A stretch of 38,725 nucleotides of DNA from an uncultured Clostridia bacterium (GTDB lineage: Bacteria; Bacillota; Clostridia; Christensenellales; UBA1242), in the NCBI GenBank assembly GCA_944372445.1, contig CALVZE010000007.1:1-38725 (forward strand), in the 5' to 3' direction. Positions 16,805 through 25,388 of the stretch are shown one piece after another; position 1 is the stretch's first letter, and each line of letters starts with the position of its first letter. The notes under the pieces were generated by a model, which was not told where the DNA came from, made no database searches, and saw only the letters and a program-made list of their open reading frames with translations. The position numbers and the translations under genes are program-made.

Positions 16805-16839
16805 TTTCATCTTTTTTCATTTTTAAAAACTAGCTCACA

Positions 16840-16845
16840 TAAAAT
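16840..16845 (+). promoter_or_regulatory. -10 box of the deacetylase-like gene, probable leaderless start
   Basis: TAAAAT ends six bases before the ATG at 16852. There is no Shine-Dalgarno in front of the ATG and the -35 region is weak. Confidence 0.45.
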
Positions 16846-16851
16846 GATAAC

Positions 16852-17568
16852 ATGAAAATATGGACGCTTAATTTGCATAGACAATTTATCAATTTTTTAA
16901 TCATTATAATGCTTGTGGTGGTTTCAATGCTTGCTGTTTTAGGAGTGGGTTTATCCACGACATCCTCTGTTATAAATGGAGTTTATTACAGCGGAAATAC
17001 TGAAAGTAATAAAATTTCACTCATGATTAATGTTTATTGGGGAACAGAATATCTTGACGACATGCTGGAAATTTTAGATAGGTATGAGGTAAAGACGACA
17101 TTCTTCGTCGGTGGAACCTGGGCGGTAAAAGAAAGCGATATGCTTAAAAAGATGTATGATGCCGGTCATGAAATTGGCAACCATGGGTATAGTCACAAGG
17201 ACCAAGATAAATTAAATAGAGAGCAAAATAAAAATGAGATTTTAACAACTCATACTCTTGTCAATGATTTAATAGGAGTTAATATGGATTTATTTGCTCC
17301 GCCAAGTGGTGCATATAACAAAACGACCGTAGAGGTGGCAACAGAACTAGGCTACAAGATGATAATGTGGACGCGTGATACTGTTGATTGGAGAGATAAA
17401 GATGAAGAGGTTATTTATAAGAGGGCGATAAAAGATGCGAAAGGAGGCGACTTAATTTTAATGCATCCAACCGCTTGCACGCTAATTGCGCTTGAAAGAA
17501 TTATCGTCAGTTTACAAGAGCAAGGATTTGTTTTGACTACCGTCAGTGAAAATTTGGCAGAAAGTTAA
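16852..17568 (+). CDS. NodB-fold polysaccharide deacetylase-like protein with altered motif 1
   Basis: A membrane-anchored NodB-fold protein (238 residues; transmembrane segment about 13-35). Motif 1 reads MINVYWG with N60, where the usual TFDDG or FDAAWG would put the catalytic aspartate. Motif 2 keeps both metal histidines (H111 and H115 in NHGYSH). Motif 3 is APPSG instead of RPPYG. Motif 4 has 'TRDTVDWR', and motif 5 keeps H205 (LMHPT). Loss of the aspartate and the arginine predicts low or different activity, and may define a subfamily near YlxY. There is no ribosome binding site. The gene sits just upstream of spoIIIE but is followed by a long AT-rich spacer with its own promoter. Confidence 0.82.
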   Translation: MKIWTLNLHRQFINFLIIIMLVVVSMLAVLGVGLSTTSSVINGVYYSGNTESNKISLMINVYWGTEYLDDMLEILDRYEVKTTFFVGGTWAVKESDMLKKMYDAGHEIGNHGYSHKDQDKLNREQNKNEILTTHTLVNDLIGVNMDLFAPPSGAYNKTTVEVATELGYKMIMWTRDTVDWRDKDEEVIYKRAIKDAKGGDLILMHPTACTLIALERIIVSLQEQGFVLTTVSENLAES

Positions 17569-17615
17569 AAATTATAAAAAATAGGTCGAAATTTAGCAAA
17601 AAAATCAAAAAATAT

Positions 17616-17661
17616 AGCAATTTTTTGTCAAATTGTGGTTTTAAAGCTAATTTTTGACAAA
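17616..17661 (+). repeat. Copy 2 of the ~46-base upstream repeat, with Spo0A-like half sites
   Basis: Matches 16758-16804. It contains TTGTCAAA (17625-17632) and the reverse orientation TTTGACAA (17653-17660), each one base from the Spo0A core TTGTCGAA. Confidence 0.4.
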
Positions 17662-17672
17662 AATTTTGTTAA

Positions 17673-17702
17673 ATATTTTTCAATAAAAAAATTGAAAAAT
17701 AT
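17673..17702. repeat. 12-base inverted repeat upstream of spoIIIE
   Basis: ATATTTTTCAAT (17673-17684) and ATTGAAAAATAT (17691-17702) are perfect inverted arms around AAAAAA. There is no T-run, so it is either an operator or a weak terminator; it lies just before the promoter at 17715. Confidence 0.5.
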
Positions 17703-17714
17703 ACTAAAAGTGTT

Positions 17715-17742
17715 TTGAAGAAGAAAATTTAAGTGTTATAAT
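17715..17742 (+). promoter_or_regulatory. spoIIIE/ftsK promoter
   Basis: TTGAAG (17715-17720) and TATAAT (17737-17742) are 16 bases apart; AGAGGGGAGT is the ribosome binding site before ATG 17768. Confidence 0.6.
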
Positions 17743-17767
17743 TATTATATAATAATAAGAGGGGAGT

Positions 17768-20503
17768 ATGGCGGTTTATAAGCTTAATTCAAAAAAGAAA
17801 GGGAAGAGAGATGTCAAAAAGATTGTAGGTTTTACGCTTATTGGCATTTCCTCTGTTGTCTATCTTTTCTTGACAGGTATTTGGCCTCTTATGCTTTCCT
17901 TTCTACTCGGTGTGTTTGGAATTTTTGCCTATCCTCTTTTTCTAATTTTGTTTATTGTTGGACTTGCTCTCGTCAATAAAAGAAGATATGTTATGCCAAA
18001 GCGTTATATCATCTCTATGGCGCTTATGGTGTATTTCTTTTTAGCCATCCTTCAACTTATCATAGTTGGCGGTAGGGGAGAGCTTAATTTTTTTCAATAT
18101 CTCGGTCTAAATTATTCTCGCACATGGACGGCAGGTGGAATACTAACAGGTATAATAACTACTCCTCTTTTGTATCTCGCAAACAGTGTCGGAGCATATA
18201 TCATTTTGGCGCTTGCCTTTTGCCTATCACTTGCTATCTTTCTTGATAGTCTTAATGTGTTTAGGCGCGGTTCCGGAGTTTCAGTGAAGAAAGAGACGAA
18301 AACAATCAATCGCATTCAAACTACTGTTGAAGAAAAGAAACAAGAAGAGATTACTCTTCCTAAAAAAGAAGAGTTTAATCCTGTTTTAGCTGGCAAACTT
18401 GAAGAAGAAAAAGTGGAAGAAAAGAAAGCGTTGTCGGCACGCGAGTTACTTGGCTTAGACAAAAAACGAAATAAGGCGTATGAATATTTTAAGGAAGATA
18501 CGCCAACTGTTACGAAAAAGAAAGAAGAGCCAAAATCCTTAAAAGAACTTATTTTAACTCCGCCAGAAATTAACTATGAAGAATATTTTAAAGACTATAA
18601 CACTCCAAATAAAGAAGAGGTTAAAACAAATGTTGAGATTTTGAAACAAGAAGAAACATCTTTGCCTGTGGAAGAGGAAGATGTTCAGGTTGTTAAAGAA
18701 GAAGTTAGAGCGGACGAATTTCAAAATGTCAATAATCCTTTTGCAAGAAATGACGATGAAGATATTGTTCGTGAAGCCGACGACATCATAAGAAGTGCCG
18801 TCAATGAAGAAAAGTTGGAAAATCCAGAGATATATGAGAATGCAATAGATAGCCAAGAAGCTTTCTCTGACAGAATAAACGATCGAATGGGCGACCGTTC
18901 GTTTGAGCGTTCCTCTTTCGACTCGATAAGGCGTGACAACAATTTTGCGCCAGAGTTTCCAGAAAGAAATGATAGAAACAATATCTTTACGCGCGGTCAA
19001 GTGGAGGAGGAAGAGGAAGTTGTCGAAGAACCAGAAGAGCCTTATGTTTATGAAAAGCCACCTCTTGAATACATCACCACAAAGTCGGTTGACTTATCAA
19101 CTTTAAATGAGGATGTGGCAGAGAAGCGCGTGCTTCTTGAAAATAGCTTGGAAAATTTTGGAATACCTGCAAAGGTTCAGGGAGTTGTGGTAGGTCCTGC
19201 GGTAACAAGATATGAGCTTGAAATGCCACAGGGAATATCTGTGTCTAAAATTAAAAATCGCGCAGACGACATTGCTCTTTCGCTCGCGGCTGAGGGGGCG
19301 ATAAGAATTGAAGCGCCTGTTCCGGGCAAAAGCGTTGTCGGTGTCGAGGTTCCGAACAAATCCATTGCAACCGTCAGCCTTAGAGATGTTTTAGAAAGCA
19401 GGGAATTTAAAGAGAGTTCTTCTCCGCTTACTTTTGCTCTTGGAAAAGATATTACAGGAAACATTATAACTTGCAATATGCAAAAACTTACGCACCTTCT
19501 TGTTGCGGGTTCAACGGGTTCAGGTAAAAGTGTTTGCCTTAACTCTATCATTTTAAGTATCATCTATAAAGCTTCACCTGAGGATGTGAAAATAATTTTG
19601 GTTGACCCTAAGCGCGTGGAGTTTACCTCTTATAATGGCTTACCTCATCTCATCATGCCAAATGTTGTCTGTGAAACGCAAAAGGCCATCAACACTCTTG
19701 CGTGGGCGGTAACAGAAATGGAGCGCCGTTTTGAAGTTTTGGGTTTTGCACGCGTTAAGAATATTGATGAATATAACCAAACGCCTGATGTTGTTTCAGG
19801 AAAAATCAAAAAGATGCCATTTATTATCATCATTGTTGATGAGCTTTCTGACCTTATGATGACAGGGAAAAAAGAGGTGGAAGAAAAGATTATTCGTTTG
19901 GCGCAAAAGTCGAGAGCGGCGGGTATTCATCTAATCTTGGCAACACAGCGTCCGTCAGTTGATGTTATCACGGGACTTATTAAATCGAATTTCCCTTCGC
20001 GTATTGCCTTTGCTGTGACAAGCGCAGTAGATAGCATGACTATTCTTGATAGAGTTGGCGCGGAAAAACTTTTAGGTAAAGGAGATATGCTTTACTATCC
20101 TGTTGGCGCGCAAGAACCTAAGCGTGTGCAAGCTTGCTTTATAAGCACAGGCGAAACAAATCGAATTGTTGACTATGTTCGCGAAAACAACAAGCCTATC
20201 TTTGACAAGGAAGTTGAAGAGCAAATAAATAATCCAAACAAAAACAATAAAGAGGGTGGAGTGCAAGTGAACAACGAAATGGACGAACTTTTGCCTCTTG
20301 CTCTTAAAGCTGCGATTGATTGCGGGCAAGCTTCTGCAACTATGATTAGGCGTAAGTTTGCTATTGGTTATCCGCGTGCTGCGCGCATTATCGACCAAAT
20401 GGAGGCAGCAGGCTATATCTCCACTGCGGACGGAGTTAAAGGTAGAACTGTCTATACCACTATGGACGAATTTAGGGAAATTTTTGGCGATCAATATGAT
20501 TGA
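17768..20503 (+). CDS. ftsK: DNA translocase FtsK/SpoIIIE
   Basis: A membrane-bound hexameric ATPase that pumps chromosomal DNA at division and into the forespore. The 911 residues begin with about four transmembrane helices (about 20-165), then an acidic linker rich in E, K and V (about 180-430). The motor follows: Walker A GSTGSGKS at 581-588 and Walker B 'IIIIVDELSD' with D691. The C-terminal winged-helix gamma domain ('AAIDCGQASATMIRRKFAIG') recognises KOPS/SRS DNA. Length and order match clostridial members. It heads the run ftsK-rimO-pgsA, a common clostridial order. The symbol spoIIIE would be equally fair; the sequence does not separate the two roles. Confidence 0.95.
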   Translation: MAVYKLNSKKKGKRDVKKIVGFTLIGISSVVYLFLTGIWPLMLSFLLGVFGIFAYPLFLILFIVGLALVNKRRYVMPKRYIISMALMVYFFLAILQLIIVGGRGELNFFQYLGLNYSRTWTAGGILTGIITTPLLYLANSVGAYIILALAFCLSLAIFLDSLNVFRRGSGVSVKKETKTINRIQTTVEEKKQEEITLPKKEEFNPVLAGKLEEEKVEEKKALSARELLGLDKKRNKAYEYFKEDTPTVTKKKEEPKSLKELILTPPEINYEEYFKDYNTPNKEEVKTNVEILKQEETSLPVEEEDVQVVKEEVRADEFQNVNNPFARNDDEDIVREADDIIRSAVNEEKLENPEIYENAIDSQEAFSDRINDRMGDRSFERSSFDSIRRDNNFAPEFPERNDRNNIFTRGQVEEEEEVVEEPEEPYVYEKPPLEYITTKSVDLSTLNEDVAEKRVLLENSLENFGIPAKVQGVVVGPAVTRYELEMPQGISVSKIKNRADDIALSLAAEGAIRIEAPVPGKSVVGVEVPNKSIATVSLRDVLESREFKESSSPLTFALGKDITGNIITCNMQKLTHLLVAGSTGSGKSVCLNSIILSIIYKASPEDVKIILVDPKRVEFTSYNGLPHLIMPNVVCETQKAINTLAWAVTEMERRFEVLGFARVKNIDEYNQTPDVVSGKIKKMPFIIIIVDELSDLMMTGKKEVEEKIIRLAQKSRAAGIHLILATQRPSVDVITGLIKSNFPSRIAFAVTSAVDSMTILDRVGAEKLLGKGDMLYYPVGAQEPKRVQACFISTGETNRIVDYVRENNKPIFDKEVEEQINNPNKNNKEGGVQVNNEMDELLPLALKAAIDCGQASATMIRRKFAIGYPRAARIIDQMEAAGYISTADGVKGRTVYTTMDEFREIFGDQYD

Positions 20504-20573
20504 TTTGATTGTTAGTCTATTCTTTATTACAAAAATCATAAACCTCAAAAGTCTAAAATAAAGGAAAAAAACT

Positions 20574-21905
20574 ATGGATGAAAAATTGAAGGACAAAAAA
20601 GTGTCGGCTATTTCACTAGGTTGTGACAAAAATAGAGTTGACCTTGAAAAAATGCTCTTTAAACTTAGTGATTATGGCTTTAAAATCGTAGATGATGTAA
20701 ATGACGCCAATATTGTCATTGTCAACACCTGCGCTTTTATCACGCCTGCAAAGAAAGAAGCGCTTGAAAATATCTTTGATGTTTGTCTTTTAAAAGCAAA
20801 AGGTAAGGTGGAAAAGGTTATTGTGACGGGATGCTTGCCAGAACGGCACAAAACGCAATTAGAAAAAGAGATAAAAGAGGTCGATGCCTTCTTAAATTTA
20901 AAAGACAATGACAGGATTTGCGAGATTATAGAAGACCTATATAAGGTTGGGCATGAGCAAAGTAAATCTAAAAATGGACGCATTTTTACTTCGCGTGGGT
21001 CTTATGCGTATCTTAAAATTGCCGATGGATGCAGTAATGGCTGTTCCTTCTGCACTATTCCTAGAATTAGAGGAAGATATATAAGTTATCCTATGGAAGA
21101 TATTGTTGAGGAAGCAAAATATCTTGCTTCAAACAGCATAAAAGAACTTATTTTGGTGGCGCAAGATGTTTCAAGATACGGCGAGGATTTATATAAAGAA
21201 AACAGGCTTATTCCATTACTTGACAAACTTTCAAAGATTAAAGGAATTGAGTGGATAAGACTTCACTATATCTATCCAGAAAAGACAACGACTGAGCTTT
21301 TGTCTTATATAGATAGCAACAAAAAGATGTGCAAATATGTCGACATTCCACTTCAACATATCGACAATAACATTTTAAAAAGCATGAACAGGCGACTTGA
21401 TGAAGATAAGACCAGAGCTTTAATACATCTTATTAAAAATCAATATCCATCTATTCATATTCGTTCTACCTTTATTGTTGGATATCCGACAGAAACAAAC
21501 AAAGAGTTTAAAAAGCTTTGTGATTTCATAAAAGAAAGTAAATTCGATTATGCTGGCTTTTTTCCATACTATCGTGAAGAAAACACAGCAAGTTATTACA
21601 TAAAGCATCAAAACAGCGAGTGGAAAAAGAAAAGACGGCTTAAAAAGATACAAAAGTTGCAGGCAGAAGTGGCATATAATAGAGCGCGCATACATCTAGG
21701 AAAGAGCTATAAGACTCTTGTTGACTACTTCGAGGATTCGACAGGATTATTTGTTGGACACACAGAATTTCTCTCTCCAACAGTTGACTTTAATGTGAAA
21801 ATAGTGGATAATGGAAATATTAAGGTGGGCGATTTTGTCATGGTAAAATTTTTATCTTTTGACGGCGCTGATTATAAAGGAGAAGTATATGAATCTTCCA
21901 AATAG
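20574..21905 (+). CDS. rimO: Ribosomal protein S12 methylthiotransferase RimO
   Basis: A radical-SAM enzyme that adds a methylthio group to an aspartate of ribosomal protein S12, using two iron-sulfur clusters. The 443 residues carry the N-terminal UPF0004 cysteines C17, C53 and C87 and the radical-SAM triad C153, C157 and C160 (CSNGCSFC). A C-terminal TRAM domain follows. 'SAISLGCDKNRVD' near the start is the usual RimO signature and separates it from MiaB. The start follows AAAGGAAAA. It lies 70 bases after ftsK and overlaps pgsA by 17 bases, so it is probably one operon. Confidence 0.95.
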   Translation: MDEKLKDKKVSAISLGCDKNRVDLEKMLFKLSDYGFKIVDDVNDANIVIVNTCAFITPAKKEALENIFDVCLLKAKGKVEKVIVTGCLPERHKTQLEKEIKEVDAFLNLKDNDRICEIIEDLYKVGHEQSKSKNGRIFTSRGSYAYLKIADGCSNGCSFCTIPRIRGRYISYPMEDIVEEAKYLASNSIKELILVAQDVSRYGEDLYKENRLIPLLDKLSKIKGIEWIRLHYIYPEKTTTELLSYIDSNKKMCKYVDIPLQHIDNNILKSMNRRLDEDKTRALIHLIKNQYPSIHIRSTFIVGYPTETNKEFKKLCDFIKESKFDYAGFFPYYREENTASYYIKHQNSEWKKKRRLKKIQKLQAEVAYNRARIHLGKSYKTLVDYFEDSTGLFVGHTEFLSPTVDFNVKIVDNGNIKVGDFVMVKFLSFDGADYKGEVYESSK

Positions 21906-22572
21906 AATAACGCTTTGTAGATTACTTTTAATACCTGTTTTTGTCTTTTTCTATCTTGCTACATTTATTCCTTATGGCAAACTTGTGGCGACTATCATCT
22001 TTATGGTGGCATGCCTCACTGACTTTTTAGATGGACACATTGCGAGAAAGCGCAATATGGTGACGACATTGGGAAACTTTTTCGATACTGTTGCTGATAA
22101 GCTTTTAGTGATGAGTGGTTTTTTGCTTATCGTTGCTTATCCTGTGACTGCGAATGGAGGAAACTTTTCTTCAAGTCCTATCATTTATCCTGACTATCTA
22201 GGCATAGTTATTGCCATAATCATAATTGCGCGCGAACTCATGATAATGGCACTTCGTTCTCTTGCGGCATCTAGGGGTATTGTTTTGAAGGCTGATATGT
22301 ATGGCAAAGTTAAGGCAACTTTTCAGTTTTTAACTCTCATCTATTATTTTGCATACGCGTTTATCGTTGAAGAATTCTATTATGCAATATCAGGGGTTGC
22401 AAACACTGTGCTTAGTCTTATAGGCTATGTCTTCCTTGCTATAACGATAATTCTTACCATTCTTTCTATGATAAATTACCTTGTTAAAAATAGGCATGTT
22501 TTTAAAGAAGAAAAACAAGTTGTAGTAAAAGAAGAAAATATTGAGAAGAAAGATGATGATGCGAAGGTGTAG
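21889..22572 (+). CDS. pgsA: CDP-diacylglycerol--glycerol-3-phosphate 3-phosphatidyltransferase
   Basis: An integral membrane enzyme of phospholipid synthesis that makes phosphatidylglycerol phosphate from CDP-diacylglycerol and glycerol-3-phosphate. It has 227 residues with about five transmembrane helices. The CDP-alcohol phosphotransferase motif DG..AR........G...D...D is complete (D45, D48, G49, A52, R53, G62, D66, D70). I take ATG 21889, since AAGGAG lies six bases upstream and the family starts 'MNLPNRITLCRLLLIP'; an in-frame ATG at 21859 lies inside rimO. A charged tail (KEEKQVVVKEEN, then acidic) follows the last transmembrane helix. Its start overlaps the end of rimO. Confidence 0.95.
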   Translation: MNLPNRITLCRLLLIPVFVFFYLATFIPYGKLVATIIFMVACLTDFLDGHIARKRNMVTTLGNFFDTVADKLLVMSGFLLIVAYPVTANGGNFSSSPIIYPDYLGIVIAIIIIARELMIMALRSLAASRGIVLKADMYGKVKATFQFLTLIYYFAYAFIVEEFYYAISGVANTVLSLIGYVFLAITIILTILSMINYLVKNRHVFKEEKQVVVKEENIEKKDDDAKV

Positions 22573-22635
22573 AAGCCGAGCTATAAAAGTTAATTTAGAA
22601 GAAGCATAACGCAAAAAATTAATTTGCACTTAAAG

Positions 22636-22661
22636 TAGGCGAAAGCCTATTTTTATTTTTG
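22636..22661 (+). terminator. Terminator after pgsA
   Basis: TAGGC (22636-22640), a GAAA tetraloop and GCCTA (22645-22649) are followed by TTTTTATTTTT. It closes the ftsK-rimO-pgsA unit. The remaining spacer to recA holds only the recA promoter. Confidence 0.8.
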
Positions 22662-22733
22662 TAGATTATCATCATTAAGACAGATAAATGCACAGTTTTT
22701 GTCTTCCTTGTAAAAAATTCCTTTAAAATCGTT

Positions 22734-22761
22734 TTGAGATATTATTAGAATTTAGTATAAT
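22734..22761 (+). promoter_or_regulatory. recA promoter without a visible SOS box
   Basis: TTGAGA (22734-22739) and TATAAT (22756-22761) are 16 bases apart. I see no CGAAC-type LexA box in the 150 bases before recA. Confidence 0.65.
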
Positions 22762-22791
22762 ATAATTGAAAATATGGAATAAGAGGTAGAT

Positions 22792-23838
22792 ATGGAAAAA
22801 GGAAAAGTTTTAACAAAGGAAGAGTCGCTTGATCAGGCACTTTTGCAAATTGAAAAACAGTTTGGTAAGGGCGCTATTATGAAACTTGGCAAGCAAAATT
22901 ATCAACAGGTGGAAGTTATTCCAACGGGTTGTCTGACACTTGATATTGCACTCGGTATCGGCGGTGTGCCAAGAGGAAGAATTGTGGAAATATATGGACC
23001 TGAGTCCTCTGGTAAAACAACGGTTTCTCTTCACATCATTGCAGAAGCTCAAAAATTAGGTGGCACATGCGCTTTTATTGACGCAGAGCATGCTCTTGAC
23101 CCTATTTATGCGGAAAAGTTAGGCGTCAACACAAGCGAGCTTTATGTTTCACAGCCTGACAACGGTGAGCAAGCCTTAAATATCTGCGACACCTTGGTGC
23201 GTTCGGGTGCATTTGCACTTATCGTTGTTGACTCTGTTGCCGCTCTTACTCCAAAGGCGGAGATAGACGGTGAGATGGGCGATAATCATGTGGGACTGCA
23301 AGCCAGAATGATGAGTCAAGCTTTAAGAAAGCTTACTTCTGTCACAAGCAAAAGTAACACAACAGTCATCTTTATCAATCAACTTCGAGAAAAAGTTGGC
23401 GTTTTGTTTGGCTCTCCTGAAACAACAACAGGCGGTAAAGCACTCAAATTTTATGCTAGCATTAGGCTTGATGTAAGAAAGGTTGATGTTGTTAAAGACG
23501 GTCAAAATATCATCGGCAATAAAACTAGGGTTAAAGTTGTCAAAAACAAGCTTGCTCCACCTTTTAAAGTGGCAGAATTTGAAATTATGTATGGCAAGGG
23601 CATTTCAAAATCGGGTTGTATCGTAGATATGGCTGTTGCCTATAACATCATTAAAAAATCAGGAGCATGGTTCAGCTATAATGACGAAAAAATCGGGCAA
23701 GGTAAAGAAAATACCAAACTCACTTTGGAGAAAAATCCTGAGCTTATGGCGGAAATAGAAGCTAAGATTAAAGAGGCAACCAAGACTAACACTGAGGTTG
23801 AACTTCCTGTGTCAGAAGAAAAAGATATAGACGAATAA
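22792..23838 (+). CDS. recA: Recombinase RecA
   Basis: A DNA-dependent ATPase that forms filaments on single-stranded DNA for strand exchange and induces LexA cleavage. The 348 residues match the family. Walker A is GPESSGKTT at 69-77. The family also shows '[10 protein letters not shown]', '[20 protein letters not shown]', the loop '[13 protein letters not shown]' and the L2 region '[28 protein letters not shown]'. The C-terminal tail is acidic (ending KDIDE), as usual. AAGAGGTAG sits before the ATG. It has its own promoter and terminator, so it is monocistronic here. The usual cinA neighbour is missing. Confidence 0.98.
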   Translation: MEKGKVLTKEESLDQALLQIEKQFGKGAIMKLGKQNYQQVEVIPTGCLTLDIALGIGGVPRGRIVEIYGPESSGKTTVSLHIIAEAQKLGGTCAFIDAEHALDPIYAEKLGVNTSELYVSQPDNGEQALNICDTLVRSGAFALIVVDSVAALTPKAEIDGEMGDNHVGLQARMMSQALRKLTSVTSKSNTTVIFINQLREKVGVLFGSPETTTGGKALKFYASIRLDVRKVDVVKDGQNIIGNKTRVKVVKNKLAPPFKVAEFEIMYGKGISKSGCIVDMAVAYNIIKKSGAWFSYNDEKIGQGKENTKLTLEKNPELMAEIEAKIKEATKTNTEVELPVSEEKDIDE

Positions 23839-23840
23839 AG

Positions 23841-23884
23841 AAAATCCTAATCATATTGAAAAGTCTTTATGGTTAGGATTTTTT
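23841..23884 (+). terminator. Terminator after recA
   Basis: AAAATCCTAA (23841-23850) and TTAGGATTTT (23873-23882) form a 10-base stem that continues with a few inner pairs, followed by T's. Confidence 0.88.
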
Positions 23885-23952
23885 GTGCTTGCATTTTTTG
23901 AGAATTTTAAAGTTATTTTACTTAAATTGCTAAAAACAATAAGGAGGTAATC

Positions 23953-25314
23953 ATGTTTAAAATAGCCATCGATGGGTATATGGGTTCTGGAAAATCCACT
24001 CTTGCAAAAGGTTTGTGTGAAAAATTAGGCTCTGACTTTAAGATGTTAGACACGGGAGCTATCTTTCGTGCAATTGCATACTCTTATTATGCTAGCTATG
24101 GTGATATTGTGGAAGAAAGTAAAGTTAGAGAGCTTGTCAATACTAAAAATATTGAGGTGAGGTTCATAGACGGCAAGCAAAATGTCTTTATCAATCAAAA
24201 GAATGTCACTCCTTTTCTTAGAACAGAGGTTATAAGTCAAATGGCTTCAAAAATATCTATCTTTCCTTTTGTGCGCGAAAAATATCTAAAAATAGCAAAG
24301 GAATTTGCAATTCGCAATAATTGTGTTATGGAAGGAAGAGATATCGGCTCAGTTGTCATGCCTGATGCAGATGTCAAAATTTTTTTAACCGCGAATGAGA
24401 ACATTCGAGCCATGCGCAGGTTTGAAGAAGCGAAACTAAGAGGTCAAAAGGTCAAATTTGAGGATGTGTTAAAGGATTTAAGGGAGCGTGATTTGAGAGA
24501 TACGACAAGGACAGAGGCGCCGTTAAAGCCATGTAAAGACAGCATAATAGTTGATAATAGCGATATGAATTTAGAGGAAACAATTGATTATTGCTATGAT
24601 ATTATCACAGAAAAATTAGATAAAAACAATGTGAGTATTGCAATTGATGGTTATGTTTGCTCGGGCAAAAGCACCATTGCAAAGGAGCTTGCAAGACGCT
24701 TAAAATTTAACTTTTTTGACACAGGCGCTGTCTATCGTGGCATAGCATGTGCTTTTAAGTATCTTAATTTAGATGAAAACAAAATTGACGAAAGGTATAT
24801 TGAAATGTTTGCCAAGCAAATTTTTGTAGAAGTTAAATTTGTTAATAATCAAGAACATGTGTATGTAAATGGAGTTGACCATACAAAAAATTTGAGAAGA
24901 GATGATATCACTGTGCTTTCTGCCAAAATTTCACCATTTGTTGTAATTAGAGATAAGGTGCTTAAAATTCAACGCAACTTTGCAAAAATTCATAACGTTG
25001 TTATGGAAGGAAGAGATATAGGAAGCGAGGTTATTCCTGACGCTGATTTTAAATTTTTTATCACTGCGGAGGAATCTGTGCGAGCAGAAAGGCGATACCA
25101 ACAATTTTTAGAGCGTGGCGAAGACATCACTTATGAGAAGGTGTTGGAAGAGTTAAGAGATAGAGACTATAAGGATATTCATAGAGAGCATGGCGCGATA
25201 AAGATGATGCCAGATGCATATCTAATCGACACAACAAATCAGACGCTGGATGAGAGCGTAAATGAGTGTATTGATGTGATTTTAAAGAAGAAAAATCTTA
25301 AAATTTATAAATAA
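23953..25314 (+). CDS. cmk: Tandem cytidylate kinase fusion (two Cmk domains)
   Basis: The 453 residues hold two complete cytidylate kinase domains, about 1-223 and 227-453, where a usual Cmk has about 220-230 in one. Each has a P-loop (DGYMGSGKST, 7-16; DGYVCSGKST, 232-241), a DTG..(F/Y)R CMP-binding element (33-39 and 256-262), a MEGRDIGS element (126-133 and 351-358), an RR pair (155-156 and 380-381), and an RDxxD-type region (179-183 and 404-408). The second P-loop has Cys for Gly at its fourth position. Domain 1 keeps the 'RTEAPL' end common in Cmk; domain 2 reads 'REHGAI'. The enzyme should phosphorylate CMP/dCMP; whether both halves are active is unknown. The start follows a perfect AAGGAGGTAA. 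Confidence 0.92.
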   Translation: MFKIAIDGYMGSGKSTLAKGLCEKLGSDFKMLDTGAIFRAIAYSYYASYGDIVEESKVRELVNTKNIEVRFIDGKQNVFINQKNVTPFLRTEVISQMASKISIFPFVREKYLKIAKEFAIRNNCVMEGRDIGSVVMPDADVKIFLTANENIRAMRRFEEAKLRGQKVKFEDVLKDLRERDLRDTTRTEAPLKPCKDSIIVDNSDMNLEETIDYCYDIITEKLDKNNVSIAIDGYVCSGKSTIAKELARRLKFNFFDTGAVYRGIACAFKYLNLDENKIDERYIEMFAKQIFVEVKFVNNQEHVYVNGVDHTKNLRRDDITVLSAKISPFVVIRDKVLKIQRNFAKIHNVVMEGRDIGSEVIPDADFKFFITAEESVRAERRYQQFLERGEDITYEKVLEELRDRDYKDIHREHGAIKMMPDAYLIDTTNQTLDESVNECIDVILKKKNLKIYK

Positions 25315-25317
25315 TAT

Positions 25318-25347
25318 TTGCTATAATCCTCGAAAAGATAGTATAAT
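25318..25347 (+). promoter_or_regulatory. Promoter of the Ig-like membrane protein gene
   Basis: TTGCTA (25318-25323) and TATAAT (25342-25347) are 18 bases apart. A second TATAAT lies at 25322-25327. Confidence 0.55.
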
Positions 25348-25362
25348 GTCCATGTTGAAAAA

Positions 25363-25370
25363 TTGTCGAA
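25363..25370 (+). promoter_or_regulatory. Spo0A-box-like site
   Basis: TTGTCGAA, a perfect match to the Spo0A core, lies 16 bases downstream of the -10 box, in the leader before ATG 25389, where binding would block transcription. Confidence 0.45.
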
Positions 25371-25388
25371 ATTTGTTAGAGGACGATG

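Noticed and set aside
18554-19000. Long minus-strand frames inside ftsK/spoIIIE
   Set aside because: They lie opposite the acidic linker, where GAA/GAG-rich codons leave the reverse strand open; no start signal.
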